Shown: positions 1-7,800 of the stretch, in pieces
Layout of the letters: the number at the start of each line of letters is the position of its first letter
Numbering within the stretch: position 1 is the first letter of the stretch
NCBI RefSeq assembly: GCF_018332655.1
Contig: NZ_BOQL01000034.1
Coordinates: forward strand, 34,966-98,965
DNA from: Actinoplanes auranticolor
Lineage (GTDB): Bacteria > Actinomycetota > Actinomycetes > Mycobacteriales > Micromonosporaceae
DNA length: 64,000 bases
Direction of reading: 5' to 3'
Translations under genes and position numbers: made by a program
Notes under the pieces: generated by a model
What the model was told of the DNA's origin: nothing
Databases searched by the model: none
The model's input: only the letters and a program-made list of their open reading frames with translations

Positions 1-2
1 TG

Positions 3-221
3 GTCCAGATCGGCGCGAACCTGCTCTGGGCGATCCTGGCGATCGCGGTGCTCGTCGACAGCGTGCTGATCGCCCGCAAGGTGAAGAAGCTGGTCTCGGA
101 GCGCTTCCCGGACACGACGCAGCGGATCGGGTCGCTCTACCTCTACGGGATCATGCGCGGGCTGACCTTCCGCCGCATGCGCGTCCCGAAGCCTCAGGTG
201 GAGTTGGGCGACAAAGTCTGA
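3..221 (+). CDS. DUF3043 family membrane protein, C-terminal end (5' partial)
   Basis: Only the last 72 codons lie in the window; the reading frame is open from base 3 to the TGA at 219-221. A hydrophobic segment (LLWAILAIAVLVDSVLIARK) is followed by a basic tail rich in K and R, matching the C-terminus of DUF3043 membrane proteins. A DUF3043 protein (Rv2206 in M. tuberculosis) sits just before cobT/cobS in other actinobacteria, and cob genes follow here after an insertion, which supports the call. Function of the family is unknown. Confidence 0.75.
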   Translation, partial: VQIGANLLWAILAIAVLVDSVLIARKVKKLVSERFPDTTQRIGSLYLYGIMRGLTFRRMRVPKPQVELGDKV

Positions 222-435
222 TCATCCAGATCAAGGTCAGGAGCTGGATGTCGTGCCTGGTTGCAGGGTGCTGACCGTCGCTCCCGCCGAGACCGGGCGA
301 GGGTGACCAATCGCCTGGCGGCTCATGGGCGGCCACCCTCACCCTGCCAGGTCCGTGCTGGGTGAAACCCAGCTCCACGTGCTCGATGCGGTGCCGGCCT
401 CCCGCAACCGGTCCACCCCCACCCGCCTCGTCGGG

Positions 436-744
436 TTACTCGATGCCGGCCAGGCGGAGCAGGGCGGCGGTGGCGGCTGCGGCGAGGACGACCACGACGA
501 AGGGTGCTCGGCGCCAGGCCAGCAGGGCGCCGACCAGCACGCCGGCCGGGCGGGCGATGCCGGCGAAGCCGGTGCCCTCCATCAGGGCGGCGGTGGTCGC
601 GAGCGCTGCCAGCAGGGCTGATGCGGCCATCGGGAGCAGGCGCTGGAGCTGGTCGGAGAGTTCGAGGCGGTCGCGCAGCAGCACGCCGGCCAGGCGCATC
701 GTGTAGGTGCCCACGGCCAGGGTCAGGATCGCCGCGATCAGCAT
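436..744 (-). CDS. azlD: AzlD-type branched-chain amino acid exporter small subunit
   Basis: A 102-residue protein with three or four hydrophobic helices, the normal size for AzlD. AzlD is the small partner of AzlC in exporters for branched-chain amino acids and their analogues. Its ATG overlaps the end of azlC by 7 nt, so the two are translationally coupled. A GTTC-repeat operator upstream of azlC probably governs both genes. Substrate is inferred from family only. Confidence 0.85.
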   Translation of the reverse strand: MLIAAILTLAVGTYTMRLAGVLLRDRLELSDQLQRLLPMAASALLAALATTAALMEGTGFAGIARPAGVLVGALLAWRRAPFVVVVLAAAATAALLRLAGIE

Positions 745-1499
745 GACGCCTCCTCGGACTCGGTGCGCCGGTCGTCCTCGGCTTCGGGCCGGGTCCCGCT
801 CGTCTTGGTGGGGCTCTCGCTCGTCTTGATTCGGCGGCGAGGGCGGAATACCGCGGCAAGGCCCAGGAGGGCGCACAGGACCGGGAGGCCCGCCGGCAGG
901 ACCGGGGTCAGGGCCACTGCCACCGCCGCGCCCAGCAGCGCCACCAGGCGGGTGTCGCGGTCGCGCAGGGACGGCAGGATCAGGGCGATGAGGCCGGCCG
1001 GGAAGGCCGCGTCCAGGCCCAGTGCCGCCGGGTCGCCGGTGGCGCCGCCCAGCCACACCCCCAGGGCCGTGCCCGTGTTCCACGAGGTGAACAGCGTGAT
1101 GCCGATCAGCCAGTAGGTGCGCCGGCGCCGTACCGGGTCCGGCTCGGCCAGGGTGAACGCGACCACCTCGTCGGTCATCAGGTGGCTGCCGATCAGCCGG
1201 TCACGCCAGCGAGGGCCGACCGTCGCCGAGACCGCCAGGCCGAACGGCAGGTGGCGGGCATTGAGCAGCAGGCCGGCGAAGACCGCGGCGATCGGGTTGC
1301 CCGCCGCGATCAGGCCCACCGCCAGGAACTGGGCGCCGCCCGCGAAGACCGCCGTCGACATCAGGAACGGGACCCAGGTCGGCAGCCCGTACGCGATCGC
1401 GATGGCGCCGAACGACGCACCCACCGCGATCATCGCCGCCGCGATGGCGGCCGCGTCGCGCAGCAGCGCCCGGTCCGGCGTTCGGGATGGCGTACGCAT
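738..1499 (-). CDS. azlC: AzlC-type branched-chain amino acid exporter large subunit
   Basis: A 253-residue membrane protein of the AzlC family, the main permease of the AzlCD amino-acid exporter. The N-terminal region has the family's Gly/Ala-rich helices (VGASFGAIAIAYGLP) and motifs such as NARHLPFGLAVS. The last ~30 residues form a hydrophilic Ser/Thr/Glu/Arg tail, longer than usual for the family. The start is ATG at 1499. A TATTCT box lies 5 nt upstream (1505-1510, reverse strand) and falls inside an inverted repeat, so the gene is probably leaderless or near-leaderless and directly repressible. The divergent regulator at 1566 is the likely controller. Confidence 0.88.
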   Translation of the reverse strand: MRTPSRTPDRALLRDAAAIAAAMIAVGASFGAIAIAYGLPTWVPFLMSTAVFAGGAQFLAVGLIAAGNPIAAVFAGLLLNARHLPFGLAVSATVGPRWRDRLIGSHLMTDEVVAFTLAEPDPVRRRRTYWLIGITLFTSWNTGTALGVWLGGATGDPAALGLDAAFPAGLIALILPSLRDRDTRLVALLGAAVAVALTPVLPAGLPVLCALLGLAAVFRPRRRIKTSESPTKTSGTRPEAEDDRRTESEEASC

Positions 1500-1500
1500 G

Positions 1501-1544
1501 GTTCAGAATAATGAACGAACCGCCCTGCGTTCGTCAAACCGAAC
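1501..1544. promoter_or_regulatory. Two GTTCR-N6-YGAAC operators between azlC and its regulator
   Basis: Two inverted repeats share one geometry: GTTCA-n6-TGAAC at 1501-1516 and GTTCG-n6-CGAAC at 1529-1544, with centres 28 bp apart. The first covers the TATTCT -10-like box of azlC. The second lies just upstream of the regulator's ribosome-binding site (GGAG, 1557-1560). This is the layout expected for an autoregulated XRE-family repressor bound as dimers. Binding is inferred. Confidence 0.6.
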
Positions 1545-1565
1545 GACTCGATCGACGGAGTGAAC

Positions 1566-2123
1566 ATGTCACACCCCACTCCCCCGCTCGCCACCATCGC
1601 CGCAGCCCTGCGCCGCGAGCGCGAGCGGGTCGGCATCTCCCTGGCCGAGCTGGCCCGCCGGGCCGGGCTGGCCAAGTCGACGCTCTCCCAGCTCGAGTCG
1701 GGCACCGGCAACCCCAGCGTGGAGACGCTGTGGTCGCTCGGGGTGGCGCTCGGCGTGCCGTTCAGCCGGCTGGTCGAGCCGCCCGCCCCGCTGATCCGCG
1801 TGGTCCGGGCCGGCGAGGGGCCGCGGCTGCAGTCCGACCACGCCGACTTCTTCGCCACCCTGCTCGCCGCCGGCGCCGCCCACGCGCGGCGTGACCTCTA
1901 CGTCATGGAGCTGGAGCCGGGCGGCTCCCGGCAGGCCGACGCGCACCTGCCGGGCAGCGTCGAGCACCTGGTCGTAGCCGCGGGCCGGCTGCGGGTCGGG
2001 CCGGCGCAGGAGGAGATCGAGCTCGGCCCCGGCGACTACGTGACCTTCCCCGGCGACATCCCGCACAGCTACCAGGCCCTGGAGCCGGGCACCTGGGCGG
2101 TGCTGGTGATGGAGCACCGCTAG
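1566..2123 (+). CDS. XRE-family regulator with C-terminal cupin domain
   Basis: A 185-residue protein with an N-terminal helix-turn-helix (about residues 8-62, including LAELARRAGLAKSTLSQLES) and a C-terminal cupin (about 105-180, LGPGDYVTFPGDIPHSY). This architecture is typical of small-molecule-sensing repressors placed divergently to AzlCD exporters. The ATG at 1566 is preferred over the in-frame GTG at 1560 because GGAG at 1557-1560 lies 5 nt before the ATG and overlaps the GTG. The gene ends in a 4-nt convergent overlap with the ABC ATPase gene. Confidence 0.88.
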   Translation: MSHPTPPLATIAAALRRERERVGISLAELARRAGLAKSTLSQLESGTGNPSVETLWSLGVALGVPFSRLVEPPAPLIRVVRAGEGPRLQSDHADFFATLLAAGAAHARRDLYVMELEPGGSRQADAHLPGSVEHLVVAAGRLRVGPAQEEIELGPGDYVTFPGDIPHSYQALEPGTWAVLVMEHR

Positions 2124-3073
2124 GACGCGTACAGGCGGGCCACCACGTCCTCGATGTCCGGCTCGACCAGGGACAGGTCCCGCAGCGACGACAGGGCCGC
2201 CAGCCGGGCCACCACCGGCCCGGCCTCGTCCGAGAGCAGGTCGAACGAGGCGCGGTGCCCGTCGGCCTCGAGGGAGACGAGCGTGGCGCCGTCGACCGTG
2301 AAGCCGCTCGGCAGCGGCGCGTCGAGGTCCACGACCAGGCGGCGGCGGGAACCGTACCGGGTGTGCAGGGCCTCGATCGTGCCGTCGTGCACGACTCGGC
2401 CGTGGTCGATCACCACCAGCCGCCGGCACAGCCGCTCGATGTCGGCCAGGTCGTGCGTGGTCAGCACCAGGGTCACGTCGCCGGTGGCGCCCAGCTCGGC
2501 CAGGAACGAGCGCACCGCCTGCTTGCTCACCACGTCCAGGCCGATCGTCGGTTCGTCCAGGAACAGCACCTCGGGCCCGTGCAGCAGCGCCGCGGTGAGG
2601 TCCCCGCGCATGCGCTGGCCGAGCGACAGCTGCCGTACCGGGGTGTCCAGGAAGCCGTCGAGGTCCAGCAGGCCGACACAGCGCCGCAGCCTGGCGGCAT
2701 GCTCCTGGGCCGGCACCCGGTAGATGTGGCGCAGCAGGCTGAACGACTCGCGCAGCGGCAGATCCCACCAGAGCTGTGAACGCTGGCCGAAGACCACGCC
2801 GATGCGCAGCGCCAGCCGGGTGCGCTGCGGCACCGGGGTCAGCCCGCACACCGACACCGTCCCGGCCGAGGGCGTCAGCACGCCGGTCAGCATCTTCAGC
2901 GTGGTGGACTTGCCGGCGCCGTTCGGGCCGATGTAGCCGACCATCTCGCCGCGCTCGATCCGCAGGTCGATGCCGTCGACCGCGGCCACCGTGCGTTTCG
3001 TGCGGCGCAGGCGGCCGGCGCGGACCCGTACCGTGAAGTCCTTGCGCAGGCCGTCCATCCGGATGACCGTCAC
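2120..3073 (-). CDS. ABC-2 exporter ATP-binding protein
   Basis: A 317-residue ABC ATPase and last gene of a three-gene operon. It shows Walker A (GPNGAGKSTTLKML), the ABC signature (LSLGQRMRGDL), Walker B (VLFLDEPTIGLD) and the switch histidine (TTHDL), followed by a ~90-residue C-terminal domain. The GTG at 3073 is chosen because it follows a GGGGAG ribosome-binding sequence and restores the usual N-terminus. It starts 10 nt after the second permease gene. With two ABC2_membrane_6-like permeases it forms a drug- or lipid-exporter type complex; viologen exporters of this class are known, but the substrate here cannot be read. Confidence 0.9.
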   Translation of the reverse strand: MTVIRMDGLRKDFTVRVRAGRLRRTKRTVAAVDGIDLRIERGEMVGYIGPNGAGKSTTLKMLTGVLTPSAGTVSVCGLTPVPQRTRLALRIGVVFGQRSQLWWDLPLRESFSLLRHIYRVPAQEHAARLRRCVGLLDLDGFLDTPVRQLSLGQRMRGDLTAALLHGPEVLFLDEPTIGLDVVSKQAVRSFLAELGATGDVTLVLTTHDLADIERLCRRLVVIDHGRVVHDGTIEALHTRYGSRRRLVVDLDAPLPSGFTVDGATLVSLEADGHRASFDLLSDEAGPVVARLAALSSLRDLSLVEPDIEDVVARLYAS

Positions 3074-3083
3074 GATCTCCCCC

Positions 3084-3884
3084 TCATGATCCGGTGCTGC
3101 GGTAGTGCCGGATGCCGGACCGCCAGACCAGCGCGGCGATGCCCGCCACGGCCAGCGCGACCAGCGGCGAGACGTAACCGGTCCAGCCGGGCAGACCGAG
3201 CGGGTCGGCGCGGCCCAGCAGCGCCAGCGCCGGCTGGTAGGACACGAAGGCGAAACCCAGGCCGTACGCGAAAACGGCCCGGAACCAGCCCGCGTAGACC
3301 GGCACCGGGTACGAGGTGAAGTCACGCCCGCCGTAGGTGAACGCGTTGCCGAGCTGTCCCGAGTCCACCCACCAGAACGCCAGGCTGGCGCTGAGCACGA
3401 AGATCGCGGCGAAGAACACCGCCCCGGCGACCGGCACCACGAAGGCCAGCGTCACCCGCGCCGGAGTCCAGTCGATGTCGTTGAGCCCCAGGGCCACCAC
3501 GAGCACCACGACGGCCAGCGCGAGCCGCAGCGCCTTGCGCAGCGGCAGGTCCATGAACACGAGCTGGCCCAGGGCGCCCAGGGGCCGGATCAGCACGGTG
3601 TCCAGCATCCCGGTCCGCACGTACGAGGTCAGCCGGTCGATGTTGCCGACCACGAAGTCGGCCAGATTGAAGGCGCAGGAGGAGAGGCTGACCATGAGAA
3701 CGGCCTCGGGGAGCGTGAAGCCGGCGATGGTCGGGGTGGCCCGGAAGATCACCAGGACGGCGAGCACGTCGAGCGCCGTACCCCCGATGTTGGTGATCAT
3801 CTCGACCACGAACGACGCCCGGTACGCCATCATCGACCGCCACTGCCCGCCCAGCAGGGCCGCGTACGCCCGCAGCTCAGCCAC
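3084..3884 (-). CDS. ABC-2 family permease, second subunit
   Basis: A 266-residue permease with six predicted membrane helices, in the ABC2_membrane_6 (DUF990-like) family. The GTG at 3884 gives the expected short N-terminus (VAELRAYAALLGGQWRSMM) and overlaps the end of the upstream permease by 8 nt, indicating coupling. It pairs with the preceding permease to form a heterodimeric channel driven by the downstream ATPase. Confidence 0.85.
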   Translation of the reverse strand: MAELRAYAALLGGQWRSMMAYRASFVVEMITNIGGTALDVLAVLVIFRATPTIAGFTLPEAVLMVSLSSCAFNLADFVVGNIDRLTSYVRTGMLDTVLIRPLGALGQLVFMDLPLRKALRLALAVVVLVVALGLNDIDWTPARVTLAFVVPVAGAVFFAAIFVLSASLAFWWVDSGQLGNAFTYGGRDFTSYPVPVYAGWFRAVFAYGLGFAFVSYQPALALLGRADPLGLPGWTGYVSPLVALAVAGIAALVWRSGIRHYRSTGS

Positions 3885-4737
3885 CCTGAGCCACCAGCCG
3901 GCGCTCGGCGCGGCGCTGCACCAGCGCACACAGCGCCAGCAGCACCACCGCCCAGCAGGCCTGCAGCCCGACCAGGCCGGCCTGCACCGGGGTGGAGTCC
4001 CGCTCGACAAGCACGTCCAGCGGCGTCTGCAGGAAGCCGGGGAACGGGGTGGCCACCCACAGGGTGACCGCCAGCCAGTCGGGCAGGAAGCGCAGCGGGA
4101 AGTAGAGCCCGGCCAGCAGACCGGCGGCCAGCGTCCACAGCACGATCGGCCCGCGCGCATCGTGCAGCCAGTACGCGGTGGCGTTGACCAGGAACCGCAC
4201 ACCCATGCTGCCGATCACCGCGAGCAGCACGGACACCGCGAACAGCGGCACGGTGAACGGGCGGCCGGGCACGTACGGATCGAAGAAGACGAAGCCGGCA
4301 ACCAACGGCGGCACGAACCGGAAGAGCAGCGCGTGCAGGGCCCGGCCCAGGTCGGGAGCCAGATAGCTGATCACCGGGTGCACCGGGCGCAGCAGATCGG
4401 CCGTCACGTCACCGCTGCGGATCCGGTCGGCCAGTTCCGTCCACCCCCAGAGCGCGACTACGCTGAGCAACCCCTGTCCCACCCACACGAAAGTGGTCAG
4501 CTGGGCGGCGTCGTAGCCGCCGGGCCGGCCGCCGACCGCACCCGCCGCCACGGCGAGCAGCACGTAACAGCGGAGGAACCCGAAGACGGTGTTGGTGAAC
4601 GATCCGGCTATCGTCGCCTGCCGGTAGGTGAGGTACCTCCGGAAACCCGACCATGCGAGCGCTCCGAAAGTCGCGGCAGTGTCCCGGAACGGACGGCGCG
4701 GAGAGATCTGAGGCACCCTGGCGTCGAGCCGGTCCAC
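3877..4737 (-). CDS. ABC-2 family permease, first subunit
   Basis: A 286-residue membrane protein, first gene of the exporter operon. The GTG at 4737 is preceded by a strong GGAAGGAG site 9 nt upstream, so longer upstream extensions are rejected. Motifs such as GDVTADLLRPVHPV resemble the conserved cytoplasmic segment of paired ABC-2 permeases of this class. The intergenic region to the divergent giant gene (4738-4881) must hold both promoters. Confidence 0.85.
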   Translation of the reverse strand: MDRLDARVPQISPRRPFRDTAATFGALAWSGFRRYLTYRQATIAGSFTNTVFGFLRCYVLLAVAAGAVGGRPGGYDAAQLTTFVWVGQGLLSVVALWGWTELADRIRSGDVTADLLRPVHPVISYLAPDLGRALHALLFRFVPPLVAGFVFFDPYVPGRPFTVPLFAVSVLLAVIGSMGVRFLVNATAYWLHDARGPIVLWTLAAGLLAGLYFPLRFLPDWLAVTLWVATPFPGFLQTPLDVLVERDSTPVQAGLVGLQACWAVVLLALCALVQRRAERRLVAQGG

Positions 4738-4881
4738 GCCGTTAATCTCCTTCCACAACCCCCGCAGCGGAGCCGGGCGACTGTACCCGGTGCACCGCCC
4801 TGCCACCGAGCTATTTCCGACAAGGTGGATAATCGTCGTGACGGAGCGTAACCAGCCATCCGGCGCCCACAGGGCTGCCCG

Positions 4882-7800
4882 ATGAACGGTTGGAGCTCGC
4901 ACTCCGGCGCGGACCGCTGGGACGACGAACCCGCCTGGGTGTACGAGATCACCTGGGAATGGGAACCCCTGCCCGGCCAGCGCTACCCGGGCGACCCGGG
5001 TCGCCGCCGGGCCGTGCACCACCCTGTCTACGACGCCTCCCGGGCCGCCGAAGCAGCGTCGGAATGGGACGCCGACTTCCGCGCCATCGCCCAGGCCTCC
5101 GGCCCACCGGCGCCGTCACCGTCGCCGTCTTCGGGTGGCCCGTCGACGGCCCGCCCGGTGTCACCGGCGGCCGGGCGCGCCACGGTCGGCCGTCCGCCGC
5201 AGCCGCCACCGTCGTGGACCGGCCCCGAGGAGCAGGGGTACGCCGCACCGGCGGGCCGGACACCGTACGTAGCCGGCTCGTCGTCGTCGCCCCCGCCGCC
5301 GGGACCGTCCTGGAACAGGCCGGTGCCGCTGCCGGAACGCCTGCCGGAGGCGGAACGCCGGCATCAGCGGCCGTCAGCGGAACGGCCGCAGTCCGCGCCG
5401 CCGCTGTACGGGGAGGCGCCGCGGGCTTCGTATCCGGCGGCGCGGCCCGCTTCGCCGGATACTCGCCGGCCTCCTTCGCCGGACGCCCGACCAGCTCCTT
5501 CCTCGGATGCTCGCCACGCTCCTCCACAGGAAGCGCGGCAGGTCTCGCAGGATGCTCGTCGTCCTGATCAGCAGCGGCCGGACCCGCGGTTCCAGGACTC
5601 GCGATACCAGGGTGGTCAGCAGGGAACGGGTTCCGCCGCGGACACCCGTTTTCCGGACGGACGGTCCTACGACTCCCGGTCGGCTGGTGCACGCCCGGGG
5701 CCGGACCCTCGATCGGCGGACCCTCGATCGGCGGACGCTCGCCGCCCCGACCAGCACCAGACGGCCGCGCCGCAGGACGGCCGTTACCCGGGACAAGCCT
5801 CCCCGAGCGGTCAACCACGTCCGGAGTCGCGCCCGGCTCCGGCGCGGCCGGGTGGGGATGCCTACGTTCCGTACCGGATCGGCCCGGCCTCGCAGTCCCC
5901 GTCGCGGCCCGCCCAGGAACCACCGCGGCCCGGGACAGAACAGCAGTCCTCGCCGCGGCAGGGGGACGAACAGCTCTACGGCCAGCGGGGGAAGCCGGCG
6001 GCCCAGCAGCCGGCCCGGCCGGTCAGTCACGAAACGCCGCCCTACCAGGGACCCGGTGCCACTACGCCCGTGGCTCCTTATCCGGCGCCGCGTCCGGTCC
6101 CGCCCGATCGGGCCTGGGCATCCCCGGTTGATCCCCGGCCCGAGACGCCGCTGGGACCCCAAGCTGAGCAGCGAGACCCCCGGTCGGTGGCGCCCCGCTC
6201 GGCACCACCGGCGCCCCGGCGCCCGGCGCACAGTGCGGAACCGCCGACAGATCCGCGTTTCCCGGCGCCGCTGCGGGCTGTCCCAGCTCCGGAGACCGCC
6301 CAGCCGAGGGTGACGCCACCGGCTGCGCGCCCAGCTGCCTACGCAGCGCCACCGGCCACGCCGACACCCGCCGCGCCCACCACGTTCACGACACCGCCGG
6401 CGCCGCATTCAGCGCCCCCGGTGCACTCCGCGCCACCCGTGCACTCCGCACCGCCGGTCCACTCCGCACCGCCGGTCCACTCCGCACCGCCGGTCCACTC
6501 CGCACCGCCGGTCCACTCCGCACCGTCCGTGCACTCCGCTCCACTGGCCGCGCCACCGCCTGCGGTGCCTGCCGCCTTCGCGACACCGCCGACGCACTCC
6601 GCGCCGCATGGTCATTCCGCGCCGCCCGTGCACTCCGCGCCACCTGCACAATCGATGCCGCCGGGCATGCCGGCGCCTCCCCCGCCTGCCGCCTTTGCCA
6701 CACCGCCAGCGCAACCAGCGCCGCCGGTGCGTTCTGTGCCGCCTGCGCACTCCACGCCATCGGCACAACCCACCCCACCCGTGCACTCGGCGCCGCCGGT
6801 CCACTCCGGGCCGCCGGCGCAGCCCGCGCGGCCTGAGGCGGGTCGTCCGGCTTCGGAGTCTGGGGCGCCTTCCGCATATGCCGCGCCGCCGGCCGTGTCG
6901 GCTCCGCCCGCTGGGCAGCAGCAGGCGCCGCCGGTTGTCCGGCCGACGTCCGCGCAGCCCGCGCACTACCGTCCGGCTCCGCCGACCCAGCCCTACGAGC
7001 CCCAGCCGCGGCACGCCCCGCCGCCGCCACCGACGCCCACCCCGGCGGACGAACGGCAAGCACTGCGGCCTCCTTACGGAGTGCCCGTCGAGGCGGCCCC
7101 CGTCGAGTCCACCGGCTCGCGACCGACCGGTCAGCCTGATGTGGGCGGCCCGGCCGCGTCCGATCTCGAGACCACCCGGCCGATCCCGCCCTTCAGGGCA
7201 GCTGCGCCGGACACCGCGGTTCGTCCCGAGCCGGCGCGTGAGACCGCTGCGGAGACGCAGCCGGTCAGCGAAGACTCCGTGGGATCCGCCGAGATCACGG
7301 CGATCACCCCGGTACCGGCTGAGCCCGACCCGGTTGTCGAGGAGGAAGAAGCCGCGGAGGAGCCGCACGGTCTCGGCTGGCTGCTGTCGATGAGCGGACT
7401 CGGCGCGGTGACCCCCGAACCGGAACCGGTCACCCCCGACCCGACCGACCTGGTCATCGACACCGCCCCGGTCAGCGGCGTGCCGACCGACGACACCTTG
7501 GCCGGCGGCGCTCCTGCCACCGGTGCTCCGACCAGCGGCGCACCAGCCAGCACGACCCCGGTCAGCGGTGGCCCGATCGCCGACGCGGCGCCCACTGACG
7601 GTCCGGTCAGCGGCGCGCCGGTCAGCTCGCTGCCGACCAGCGGTGCCGCCGTCAAGCAGGACTGGTTCTCGCCGACCACAGAGACGCGCATGGTGAGGCC
7701 GAAGGCCCCGGAGGTCTCTCCGGAGGACCGGACACCGGCGGAGGAACACCCGACCGCTTACGCGGCACCGCCCGACGCGCCGGGTCCTGACACGGCAGCC

